Shown here piece after piece: positions 1 through 7,234 of a stretch of DNA of 19,886 bases (position 1 is the stretch's first letter; each line of letters starts with the position of its first letter). The DNA comes from CAZCWX01 sp964502465 (GTDB taxonomy: Bacteria; Desulfobacterota; Binatia; Bin18). The stretch covers positions 1 through 19,886 of the forward strand of contig CAZCWX010000639.1 in NCBI GenBank assembly GCA_964502465.1, given 5' to 3'. Below the pieces are notes generated by a model. That model did not search any database, was not told the origin of the DNA, and saw only the letters and a program-made list of their open reading frames with translations. Made by a program: the position numbers and the translations under genes.

Positions 1-1830
1 ATCAGAGAACTTGCCTTCCTCAATCCTGGATTGCGCATCGCCATTCATGACGAACGGGAACCAGCCAAGCATCACGATTTTCACTACGAAGGAGGCATCG
101 TCTCTTTCGTGGAACATCTAGGGTCAGCGAAAACACCTCTCCACCCGGTGATCTATCTCCGAGGGGAAAGAGAAGGGATAGAGGCAGAAATTGCCCTTCA
201 GTGGAATGAAGGATACGCAGAAAACACCTACTCCTTCGCCAACAATATTAACACGGTTGAGGGAGGAACCCACCTCATTGGCTTCAAGGCTGCTCTCACC
301 CGTACGGTGAATTCATACGCCATCGCTCAAGGGTTACTCAAGAAAGACCAAGAAGGCCTCCAGGGAGAAGATATCCGCGAGGGGCTTATCGCCGTGATCA
401 GTGTGAAGGTTCCTGAGCCGCAGTTTGAAGGCCAGACCAAAACCAAGCTGGGCAACAGCGAAGTGAAAGGGCTCGTTGAAGCGTTGGTCAACGAGCGGCT
501 TGGGGCATACTTTGAAGAGCATCCGGCTGATGCAAAAAAAATTGGCCAAAAAAGTCTCGAAGCGTCCCGCGCACGAGAGGCGGCACGAAAAGCCAAAGAT
601 CTCGCGCGGCGAAAAGGTGCGCTCGACTCCGGTTCTCTTCCCGGCAAGCTGGCAGACTGCCAAGAACGAGACCCAGAGAAAAGTGAAATTTTTCTCGTGG
701 AAGGAGATTCAGCTGGTGGGTCGGCCAAGCAGGGAAGAGACCGACGTACACAAGCAATCTTGCCACTCCGTGGGAAAATCCTCAACGTAGAAAAAGCCCG
801 CTTTGACAAAATGCTCTCTTCTCAGGAGATTCGCTTACTCATCTCTGCCCTTGGGGCGGGAATCGGCAAAGAAGAAACTGATATAGCTAAGCTTCGGTAT
901 CACAAGGTCATCATTATGACCGATGCGGATGTCGATGGCTCACACATCCGTACGCTCCTGCTTACGTTTTTTTACCGGCAGCTTCCGGGGATTATTGAGG
1001 GCGGGTATTTATACATCGCTCAGCCCCCTCTGTACCGCGTGAAGAAAGGACGAACCGAGCGATATTTACGAGACGACTCGGCTTTCGAGGATTTCCTCCT
1101 TGATCTCGGCATCGAAAATATTCGAGTCGGCACCCTCGAAGGAGCGCAACTCAGGGCCTGGGTCAAGACCTTTCTCTACTGCGAAAAGGCTTTCGAATTT
1201 GTCGAACGCAAAGGTCGAGACCGTCGTATCGTCTCGACCTTCCTCAGTCAGCCTGAGTTTTCCCTCGATATGCTACAAGACCACGCCTCGCTAGAGAAAC
1301 TCGTCGCTGCAGTCACCTCGACCATCCAATCCACTTTTCCTGACCTGCTCCCCATTGCTTTTGCCCTGGAGGAAGATCAAGAAGCCGGCGAGTATCGCAT
1401 CGTAGTGACCACACGGAAGAACGGCACTGGTATACAGACCGTGCTCGACAGCGATTTCCTGCACTCCCCTGAGGTACAAGAGATTACCAAACTGCTGAGT
1501 GAACTTCGTGTTCTGGGCTCTCCCCCCTTTATCTTCTTTGAAAAAGAAGAGCAGATCACGTTGTCCAGTTATAAAGAGGTCACTGACACTATTCTGAACC
1601 GCTCCCGACACGGCATAGAAATTCAGCGGTACAAGGGACTGGGAGAAATGAATCCTGGACAACTGTGGGAGACCACGATGAGCCCTGAGGTCCGCACCTT
1701 ACTGCAGGTCAGAATTGAGGATGCTTACGAAGCAGACGAAATCTTCACCACACTCATGGGAGACGAAGTCGAGCCAAGACGGCGTTTCATCGAGGAAAAC
1801 GCCCTGACAGTGAGAAACCTCGACGTCTAA
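1..1830 (+). CDS. gyrB: DNA gyrase subunit B, 5' end cut by window
   Basis: ATP-dependent type II topoisomerase subunit that, with GyrA, introduces negative supercoils. The frame is open from base 1 (IRELAFLNPG), so the TTG at 31 is not the start; 609 residues are present and roughly the first 190, which hold most of the GHKL ATPase site, lie upstream. The transducer domain is followed by TOPRIM, with EGDSAGGSAKQGRDR near bases 700-740 and the metal-binding DADVDGSH near 920-950. About 180 residues separate QPPLYRVKKG from the tail motif RYKGLGEMNPGQLWETTM, where short-type GyrBs have about 40; this large insertion is typical of Gram-negative GyrB. The gene ends 72 bp before gyrA, consistent with one operon. 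The family is certain; ParE is less likely because the partner next door is a GyrA with a GyrA box. Confidence 0.97.
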   Translation: MRELAFLNPGLRIAIHDEREPAKHHDFHYEGGIVSFVEHLGSAKTPLHPVIYLRGEREGIEAEIALQWNEGYAENTYSFANNINTVEGGTHLIGFKAALTRTVNSYAIAQGLLKKDQEGLQGEDIREGLIAVISVKVPEPQFEGQTKTKLGNSEVKGLVEALVNERLGAYFEEHPADAKKIGQKSLEASRAREAARKAKDLARRKGALDSGSLPGKLADCQERDPEKSEIFLVEGDSAGGSAKQGRDRRTQAILPLRGKILNVEKARFDKMLSSQEIRLLISALGAGIGKEETDIAKLRYHKVIIMTDADVDGSHIRTLLLTFFYRQLPGIIEGGYLYIAQPPLYRVKKGRTERYLRDDSAFEDFLLDLGIENIRVGTLEGAQLRAWVKTFLYCEKAFEFVERKGRDRRIVSTFLSQPEFSLDMLQDHASLEKLVAAVTSTIQSTFPDLLPIAFALEEDQEAGEYRIVVTTRKNGTGIQTVLDSDFLHSPEVQEITKLLSELRVLGSPPFIFFEKEEQITLSSYKEVTDTILNRSRHGIEIQRYKGLGEMNPGQLWETTMSPEVRTLLQVRIEDAYEADEIFTTLMGDEVEPRRRFIEENALTVRNLDV

Positions 1831-1902
1831 CCTTTCCCCTGAAATTGACAGATAAAGAACGAAGGCCTTCTCTCGCAGGCAGAGAGTCTCTCTTTTCATC
1901 CT

Positions 1903-4404
1903 ATGGAAACAGATACGAGAACTCGTCCTATCGCAGTCAATATCGAACAGGAAATGCGCCAGTCCTACCTGGACTACGCTATGAGCGTCATCGTAGGCAG
2001 AGCTTTACCTGATGTCCGTGACGGCCTCAAGCCTGTTCACCGCCGTGTGCTCTACGCCATGTCAGAGTTAGGGAATGACTGGAATCGTCCTTACAAGAAG
2101 TCCGCCCGTATTGTGGGAGACGTCATTGGCAAGTATCACCCTCACGGGGACACTGCTGTCTATGACACGATAGTGAGGATGGCGCAGGAGTTTTCCCTTC
2201 GCTATCCCTTGGTAGATGGACAGGGAAATTTTGGCTCGATCGACGGGGATCCACCAGCGGCGATGCGGTATACCGAAATCCGCATGACCAGAATCGCGGG
2301 AGAACTGCTCGCCGACATTGAAAAGGAAACAGTTTACTTTTCAGCGAATTACGACGACACCAGTCATGAACCAGTCGTTTTACCAGCCAAACTGCCGAAT
2401 CTGCTCATCAACGGCGCGTCTGGCATCGCCGTAGGGATGTCCACGAATATTCCCCCTCACAATTTGGGAGAGGTGGTAGATGCGCTTTTCGCCCTATTAG
2501 AGAATTCCCAACTGAATAGCCGCGATCTCATGCGGTACATTCCTGGACCTGATTTCCCTACCGGAGCCTTTCTGTACGGTAAGGCGGGGATTCGTGACGC
2601 CTACGAGACCGGGAGAGGGATCGTGCAGATGCGAGCCCGCACCTCGGTTGAGACGGACAAACGAACGGGAAGGAACAGCATCATCGTCCACGAGATTCCT
2701 TTCCAGGTGAATAAAGCTCGCCTGATCGAACGGATGGCTGACCTCGTCAATGAAAAGCGCCTAGAGGGCATCTCCGACCTGCGTGACGAGTCCGACCGCG
2801 ATGGCATGCGGATCGTCATTGAACTGAAGCGAGAAGCCGTTCCACAGGTCGTTATCAACCAGCTCTATAAGATGACCCCATTACAAGAGTCATTCGGTGT
2901 CATCCTGCTTGCCATTGTGGACGGCCGCCCAAAAATCCTGACGCTCAAAGAGACTCTCGACCACTTTCTTGCCCATCGTCGTGAGGTTGTGCATCGAAGG
3001 ACCGCTTTTGATCTCAGAAAAGCCCAAGAACGACTGCATATACTAGAAGGGCTCAAGATCGCGCTTGATAACCTCGATGCCGTCTTACGGCTCATCCGGG
3101 AAGGGCAAAACCCCGCTCAGGTACGATATGGGCTCGTAGATCAGTTTTCCCTCAGTGAAACACAGGCTCAGGCAATCCTCGATATGCGCCTGCAGCGGTT
3201 AACCCAGCTGGAGCAGGGAAAAATTCTCGCAGACCATAGCGATACCATAAAACTGATCGAACACTTGCAATCAGTTCTTGCCAGTCCACAGGAGATCGAC
3301 GCTGTCATCAAAGAAGAACTTCAGGACCTGCGCTCGCGGTTTACTGACCAGCGACGCACCCAGATCCTTTCTGAAACTACTGATCTTTCTGAAGAGGATC
3401 TCATTGCCGAAGAAGACATGGTCGTGACGATCTCTCATGCAGGGTACATTAAACGCAATCCTGCCATTCTCTATCGTTCTCAGCGTCGCGGTGGAAAAGG
3501 AGTGATGGGCGCAGCAACCAGAGAGGAAGACTTTGTTGAACACATTTTTGTTTCCTCAACGCATTCTTTCCTGCTGTGCTTTACCACCATCGGCCGTGTG
3601 CACTGGGTAAAAGTGCATGAAATCCCTCAGATCGGGCGGACAGCCAAGGGAAGAGCGATTGTCAACCTGCTCCCGTTGCGAGAAGGGGAGAAAATCTCCG
3701 CCTTTCTTCCCGTGCGTGAATTCCAGGAGGAACAGTTCGTCGTTTTTGCCACCAGAAAAGGGTTGGTGAAGAAAACGGCACTCATGGCGTATGCCAACCC
3801 ACGCCGCGACGGTATCATCGCTCTATCACTGGAAAAAGATGACGAAGTGATCGGCGTACGGCTCACAGATGGAAAGCAGGACCTGCTCCTCTCGACCAAG
3901 AATGGCCAGGCGATCCGTTTCTCTGAAGCGGAGGTCAGACCGACGGGGCGTGGCACCTACGGCGTGAAAGGGATTACGCTTGAAGAAGGGGACGCGGTGG
4001 TATCCTTAGCCGTCCTGGACAAAGGAGCAACGCTGTTGACGGTATCTTCGCGTGGCTATGGTAAGCGCAGTGAAGTTGACGAGTATCGTCTCCAGTCTCG
4101 TGGGGGCAAAGGAATCATCACGATGCGCACCACCGAGCGAACTGGCGATGTTATCGGAGTGCGCCAGGTTACAGATGAAGACCATTTAATGCTCATTACA
4201 GACACTGGACGCATTATTCGCCTGCGCATGGCAGAACTGCGAGTCATTGGCCGTAATACTCAGGGAGTCAGGCTGCTTGATATGAGTCCTGGGGAACGCG
4301 TCGTGAGTCTTGCACTTCTGGCTGAAAAAGAGGATGACATAGAAGCAGAGGAAAGTGTTGTACCGATTGCAGAAACCAATACCCTACCAGAGGAGGACGT
4401 ATGA
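1903..4404 (+). CDS. gyrA: DNA gyrase subunit A
   Basis: Breakage-reunion subunit of gyrase, 833 residues, the usual length. The active-site tyrosine is Tyr123 in AAMRYTEIRMTR. The quinolone-determining loop KYHPHGDTAVYDT is intact, with Thr84 where E. coli has Ser83 and Asp88 at the second hotspot; Thr is a natural variant in several lineages, so resistance should not be inferred. The C-terminal beta-pinwheel starts with the GyrA box QRRGGKG at residues 527-533, which separates GyrA from ParC. The tail is acidic. The ATG at 1903 lacks a good Shine-Dalgarno but the homology begins right there (IEQEMRQSYLDYAMSVIVGRA). Its stop TGA (4402-4404) overlaps the ATG of the downstream peroxiredoxin in an ATGA junction. 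Confidence 0.98.
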   Translation: METDTRTRPIAVNIEQEMRQSYLDYAMSVIVGRALPDVRDGLKPVHRRVLYAMSELGNDWNRPYKKSARIVGDVIGKYHPHGDTAVYDTIVRMAQEFSLRYPLVDGQGNFGSIDGDPPAAMRYTEIRMTRIAGELLADIEKETVYFSANYDDTSHEPVVLPAKLPNLLINGASGIAVGMSTNIPPHNLGEVVDALFALLENSQLNSRDLMRYIPGPDFPTGAFLYGKAGIRDAYETGRGIVQMRARTSVETDKRTGRNSIIVHEIPFQVNKARLIERMADLVNEKRLEGISDLRDESDRDGMRIVIELKREAVPQVVINQLYKMTPLQESFGVILLAIVDGRPKILTLKETLDHFLAHRREVVHRRTAFDLRKAQERLHILEGLKIALDNLDAVLRLIREGQNPAQVRYGLVDQFSLSETQAQAILDMRLQRLTQLEQGKILADHSDTIKLIEHLQSVLASPQEIDAVIKEELQDLRSRFTDQRRTQILSETTDLSEEDLIAEEDMVVTISHAGYIKRNPAILYRSQRRGGKGVMGAATREEDFVEHIFVSSTHSFLLCFTTIGRVHWVKVHEIPQIGRTAKGRAIVNLLPLREGEKISAFLPVREFQEEQFVVFATRKGLVKKTALMAYANPRRDGIIALSLEKDDEVIGVRLTDGKQDLLLSTKNGQAIRFSEAEVRPTGRGTYGVKGITLEEGDAVVSLAVLDKGATLLTVSSRGYGKRSEVDEYRLQSRGGKGIITMRTTERTGDVIGVRQVTDEDHLMLITDTGRIIRLRMAELRVIGRNTQGVRLLDMSPGERVVSLALLAEKEDDIEAEESVVPIAETNTLPEEDV
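4391..4396 (+). promoter_or_regulatory. Ribosome binding site of the selenoperoxiredoxin
   Basis: Perfect AGGAGG ending 4 nt before the ATG at 4401, inside the last codons of gyrA. It fixes the peroxiredoxin start upstream of the in-frame TGA and argues against the reading frame after the TGA being an independent gene. Confidence 0.8.
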
Positions 4405-4868
4405 GTGTTCAAGTAGGCCAACAGGCACCAGATTTTACCCTCAAAACCAACAAAATGCAGGATTTTAAGTTGAGCGACTTGCAAGGGACAAAGAACACGA
4501 TACTCTTATTCGTCCCACTTGCTTTCACCGGTGGGTGAACGAAGGAACTATGCTCCGTGCGAGACAATATTAACTCTCTGCAGAATGAAAACACTCAAGT
4601 TGTCGCCATTAGCGTAGATAGTCCCTTTGCCCTTGATGCGTGGGCTGCAAAAGAAGGGTACACATTTCCTCTGCTCAGTGATTTTAATAAGGACGTTTCT
4701 GCTGCGTACGGGTCGCTGTACGAAAATCTGCTTGGTTTTCGTGGTGTAGCGAAACGCTCAGCCTTTGTCATCGATAAGCAAGGTGTAGTACAATATGCCT
4801 GGATTACCGAGGATGCCAGCAAGCTCCCTGATCTCGATCAGGTGAGAGAATGTCTGCAGAAATGCTGA
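4401..4868 (+). CDS. Selenocysteine-containing peroxiredoxin (TGA at codon 46 read as Sec)
   Basis: Thioredoxin-fold peroxidase of the AhpE/BCP-like peroxiredoxin class, reducing H2O2 or organic hydroperoxides; 155 residues if TGA 4536-4538 is read through. The frame runs MSVQVGQQAPDFTLKTN..., then LLFVPLAFTGG-U46-TKELCSVRD, and continues to CLQKC. In this family the peroxidatic cysteine sits exactly at that position (FTGVC-TKELC type motif), so the stop replaces the catalytic Cys and nothing else is broken: coding resumes in the same frame with standard Prx sequence (VVAISVDSPFALDAWA, FPLLSDF, Arg in GVAKRSAFVID). Candidate resolving cysteines are Cys51, Cys151 and Cys155. The start has a perfect AGGAGG and overlaps the gyrA stop (ATGA). 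A point nonsense mutation is the alternative, but coincidence with the one catalytic codon makes Sec far likelier. Sec peroxiredoxins such as PrxU are established in other bacteria. A routine gene caller would report only a truncated gene, either 5' or 3' of the TGA. Confidence 0.88.
4524..4539 (+). other. Perfect hairpin enclosing the Sec UGA codon
   Basis: TTCACC / GGTG / GGTGAA forms a 6-bp perfect stem with a 4-nt loop; the TGA (4536-4538) lies in its right arm. This is directly visible. Bacterial SECIS elements normally lie after the UGA, so this may be a coincidence of coding FTGG-Sec, but such a fold could slow the ribosome at the codon. Confidence 0.4.
4548..4563 (+). promoter_or_regulatory. 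Candidate bacterial SECIS stem-loop
   Basis: Starting 10 nt after the TGA: C4548-G4563, T4549-A4562, bulged A4550, T4551-G4561 (wobble), G4552-C4560, C4553-G4559, loop TCCGT. The distance and size fit the loose bacterial SECIS pattern (short stem, bulge, small loop containing a G, within the coding region), but the stem is weak. A competing fold pairs GGA 4544-4546 with TCC 4554-4556. Confidence 0.4.
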
Positions 4869-4920
4869 GAAGAGTTGGCCGGAACAGATTTACCGCTGTT
4901 CCGGCTCTGGGCTTCTCTTT
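4867..4920 (+). terminator. Hairpin at the end of the gyr-peroxiredoxin unit
   Basis: Inner perfect stem GCCGGAACAG (4878-4887) / CTGTTCCGGC (4896-4905) and an outer stem GAGAAG (4867-4872) / CTTCTC (4912-4917), followed by only a short T run. It begins at the peroxiredoxin stop codon. It resembles an intrinsic terminator without a good U tract and lies between convergent genes, overlapping the last codons of the minus-strand membrane protein. Confidence 0.45.
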
Positions 4921-5138
4921 GGTAAAAAAATGAGGGTTGCTACTGCCCAAATGCCAAACACAAATCCGACCATGGTCCACAGGTTTTTCGGATATCCGTT
5001 ATTGCGAGCGAACAAGCGACAGATGATGGCATCAAGGAGATGAATGATGAGGGCAGTTCCGACAAGAACAGGGAAAGGAAGATTGTCGTGCAAAATTCGC
5101 AACCCGGTGAAATATCCTAGGAAGACATCGAGGCTCAC
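4890..5138 (-). CDS. Small hydrophobic membrane protein, unknown function
   Basis: An 82-residue reading from GTG at 5138 with two or three hydrophobic stretches: LDVFLGYFTGLRIL, FPVLVGTALIIHLLDAIICR and TMVGFVFGIWAVATLIFLP, separated by a polar ARNNGYPKNLW loop, and a short basic/polar C-terminus. I do not recognise a family. The frame extends upstream to an ATG at 5264, but that would overlap the divergent gene at 5178 and its N-terminus (MREHFFGETGEV...) is the antisense of that gene. An AAGGAG lies 15 nt before the GTG, longer than ideal, so the start is uncertain. Its stop (TAA) sits inside the hairpin it shares with the convergent peroxiredoxin. Confidence 0.6.
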   Translation of the reverse strand: MSLDVFLGYFTGLRILHDNLPFPVLVGTALIIHLLDAIICRLFARNNGYPKNLWTMVGFVFGIWAVATLIFLPKRSPEPEQR

Positions 5139-5177
5139 AAGTTTTGTTCTACACTCCTTAAAAGTTTCCTTCTCACT

Positions 5178-5558
5178 ATGAACGAAGAAAAGACCCTGTT
5201 CGAGAGGCTCTATGAAGCGAGTGAAGAGAACCTCACCCGTTTCGCCAAAGAAGTGCTCTCTCATCCGGCTTTTGCAGTAGCAATGGAAAAAGCGTTCCGG
5301 AATGCTGCTGCAACAAAGGGAAAAATAGACCGAAACATGGACGCGTTGCTCGGACTCCTCAATCTACCCTCTAAAGCAGATTATACAAAGCTCCTCGCTA
5401 AGGTAGAGGCGCTCCAAGGCAGTCTTGTCAACCTCAATATCAAACTTGATAGAGTGCTTGCCAGCACGGGAAAGAAAGCCACACCTGTACGCCGTAGAGG
5501 CGGACGCACCCATCCTTCCCCCTCGCCAAAGGCGAAAAGAGCAAATCAATCGGACTGA
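5178..5558 (+). CDS. Small coiled-coil protein with basic tail, phasin/PhaE-like
   Basis: A 126-residue soluble protein. Residues about 1-40 are charged and helical (NEEKTLFERLYEASEENLTRF). The centre (GLLNLPSKADYTKLLAKVEAL) resembles the LP-S/T-R/K-x-D segment plus coiled coil found at the end of PhaE-type polyhydroxyalkanoate synthase subunits and in some phasin-like proteins. The C-terminal 30 residues are rich in Lys/Arg/Pro (TPVRRRGGRTHPSPSPKAKR), as in DNA- or granule-binding tails. The function is therefore only suggested: granule association or nucleoid binding. No synthase gene is nearby. The ATG at 5178 has no clear Shine-Dalgarno. The gene is divergent from the small membrane protein, with a 39-bp gap. 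Confidence 0.7.
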   Translation: MNEEKTLFERLYEASEENLTRFAKEVLSHPAFAVAMEKAFRNAAATKGKIDRNMDALLGLLNLPSKADYTKLLAKVEALQGSLVNLNIKLDRVLASTGKKATPVRRRGGRTHPSPSPKAKRANQSD

Positions 5559-5640
5559 GTAAAATTTCTGGCGAAAGGGGACGCTCTCCTCGCCCTTCGA
5601 TCCTCCACCCCTCTACAGAGAAAAACTATCGCTTCCCTTA

Positions 5641-5668
5641 TTCACCGGCCGTGGTCGAATGCTATACT
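5641..5668 (+). promoter_or_regulatory. Sigma70-like promoter for the L,D-transpeptidase
   Basis: TTCACC (4 of 6 to the -35 consensus) and TATACT (5 of 6 to the -10) separated by 16 nt, about 40 bp before the ATG at 5711 and followed by a strong GAGGAGGT Shine-Dalgarno at 5693-5700. Confidence 0.55.
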
Positions 5669-5710
5669 AGTCAATAAGAAAAACCAGGAGTTGAGGAGGT
5701 AGAAAGGATC

Positions 5711-6766
5711 ATGAACCGACAACAAAGATCTCTTTCAAGAATATGGTGGGTGGGGCTGGTCGCTGGGCTGGTTTTTTCTCTTCCGGTTCGATCCCAAGCT
5801 TGGGATGAGGAAACCTTCTCCTCTCAGAAAAGGTTGATCGCACACTCTTATGTTCTTCCGCAAAATCGTAGTGATGTAGAGGTGCAGACGGTTATTGGTT
5901 CTCCGCGCGAGTACATCGTGCAGAAAAAAGATACGCTGCTGGACATCGCTCGGTATTTTGGGCTTGGCTACAATGAAATCATCGGGGCCCACCCTGATGT
6001 GGATCCGTGGCTTCCGCCTGCTGGAGAAGCGCTGATGATCCCAACCTTTTGGGTAATGCCGAAGAGCCAATACGAGGGAGTGGTGATCAACATTCCGGAG
6101 ATGCGCATGTACTACTTCCCGCCGTTGGAGAAGGGCATCAGTAATCGCATCGTTATCACTCTTCCAGTTGGCTTAGGCCGGGAGGATTGGCCAACCCCCC
6201 GGACAAAGTTCAAAATTCGTGGAAAAACAGCCAATCCGATCTGGGTTCTTCCTGAATCAATCAGAAGGGAACGTATTCAGGAAAAGGGTTGGAGCGAGAC
6301 CATGATCCCTGCTGGGTCGCCGGACAACCCATTAGGGAAGTATCGTTTAGAATTAACCTTTCCTGCAGCGATTGGTGCCTACGCCATCCATGGCACCAAT
6401 AATCCTTGGGCAGTTGGTCGCCTAGTGACGCATGGCTGTATTCGGCTTTACCCGGAGGACATCGAGCAGTTCTTTGACGTTGTCCGCGTCGGAAGTCCCG
6501 GGGAATTCGTGTATCAACCGGTGAAGATTGGTATGTTGTACGGCAAAGTCTATGTCGAGGTACATGAGGACATTTACAATCTGGTCCCTGATCTCTGGGG
6601 AGAGGCGCAAAGAGTCGTGTATGAGGGCGGCTGGGAAGCGATGGTGAATCGCAACCTTCTCATGAAAGCACTCATGGAAAAGTCTGGTATGCCAATGGAT
6701 GTGACCAACAGGGGCTATGAAGACGTTCGTCATGAAAGAGCCGATGCCGATGGGTGGGTGGAATAA
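5711..6766 (+). CDS. Periplasmic L,D-transpeptidase with LysM domain
   Basis: Cell-wall enzyme that forms 3-3 peptidoglycan crosslinks or attaches proteins to meso-diaminopimelate; 351 residues, typical of ErfK/YbiS-type enzymes. Residues 1-30 are a signal peptide (two Arg, hydrophobic LVAGLVFSLP, cleavage likely after RSQA). LysM lies at about 67-115 (YIVQKKDTLLDIARYFGL). The YkuD catalytic domain at about 122-272 carries His227 in AIHGTNNPWAVG and the active site THGCIRLYPED with Cys243. The C-terminal 75 residues form a family-typical extension rich in charged residues. The start has GAGGAGGT 10 nt upstream. The YjbQ gene follows after only 3 bp, so the two are probably cotranscribed. Confidence 0.93.
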   Translation: MNRQQRSLSRIWWVGLVAGLVFSLPVRSQAWDEETFSSQKRLIAHSYVLPQNRSDVEVQTVIGSPREYIVQKKDTLLDIARYFGLGYNEIIGAHPDVDPWLPPAGEALMIPTFWVMPKSQYEGVVINIPEMRMYYFPPLEKGISNRIVITLPVGLGREDWPTPRTKFKIRGKTANPIWVLPESIRRERIQEKGWSETMIPAGSPDNPLGKYRLELTFPAAIGAYAIHGTNNPWAVGRLVTHGCIRLYPEDIEQFFDVVRVGSPGEFVYQPVKIGMLYGKVYVEVHEDIYNLVPDLWGEAQRVVYEGGWEAMVNRNLLMKALMEKSGMPMDVTNRGYEDVRHERADADGWVE

Positions 6767-6769
6767 AAT

Positions 6770-7159
6770 ATGGAAGTGAAGGTCCGCACCAGTCAAAAAT
6801 ACGAGGTGATTAACCTGACTTCACAGGTCGCCGAGGCAGTGCGGGCCTCTCGCGTCGTTGAAGGGATCTGCTGCATTTACACTCCCCATGCTACTGCGGC
6901 GATTGTTCTCAACGAGAACAACGATCCACAGATCGGATTGGACCTGCTTGATGCCCTCGATAAATTGATTCCTGAAGGAGTATGGCGCCACGACCGCATT
7001 GACAGTAATGGCGCCGCTCACCTTAAGGCGGTAATACTTGGACCGAGTGAGATGGTGCCGATCCAGAACGGTCGCCTGGCGTTGGGAACCTGGCAAGCCA
7101 TCATGCTTGTCGAACTCGATGGTCCGCGTGATCGAAAAGTGGTTATAACAATCAAGTAG
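6770..7159 (+). CDS. yjbQ: YjbQ/UPF0047 family protein
   Basis: A 129-residue single-domain protein of the YjbQ (UPF0047) family, whose members have weak thiamine-phosphate-synthase activity and whose physiological role is unsettled. Diagnostic stretches are CIYTPHATAAIVLNEND-like (39-52), the second conserved His in AAHLKA (84), and the C-terminal GRLALGTWQAIMLVELDGPR (101-120). Length matches the family. The ATG lies 3 bp after the L,D-transpeptidase stop, with a weak purine-rich site, suggesting translational coupling. Confidence 0.9.
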   Translation: MEVKVRTSQKYEVINLTSQVAEAVRASRVVEGICCIYTPHATAAIVLNENNDPQIGLDLLDALDKLIPEGVWRHDRIDSNGAAHLKAVILGPSEMVPIQNGRLALGTWQAIMLVELDGPRDRKVVITIK

Positions 7160-7234
7160 GGCAAAAGCTTCTTTTCCTGACCTTCCCCCTTACTTCTAGA
7201 CTCTCCCTAAGTGGCTGTGTTATGAGCCAGAACA

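Noticed and set aside
31..33. TTG at 31 as the gyrB start
   Set aside because: The frame and homology (IRELAFLNPG) continue upstream to base 1; the gene is cut by the window.
2143..2166. Quinolone-resistance mutation (Thr84) in gyrA
   Set aside because: Thr at this position is the natural residue in several bacteria; no susceptible relative is available here for comparison.
2601..4247. Several open frames on the minus strand across gyrA
   Set aside because: Low-complexity Arg/Ser-rich shadows of the gyrA codons without ribosome sites or family resemblance.
4536..4538. Peroxiredoxin as an ordinary nonsense pseudogene or frameshift artefact
   Set aside because: No frame change occurs, all other motifs are intact, and the stop coincides exactly with the catalytic Cys codon; it is also TGA, the only stop used for Sec. 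Not formally excluded without the sel genes.
4557..4868. Independent 103-residue gene starting at ATG 4557 or other codon after the TGA
   Set aside because: It is the 3' part of the peroxiredoxin; the real start with AGGAGG is at 4401 in the same frame, and an independent product would lack the first half of the fold.
5139..5264. Extended N-terminus of the minus-strand membrane protein from ATG 5264
   Set aside because: Polar sequence antisense to the start of the gene at 5178; no membrane or family character.
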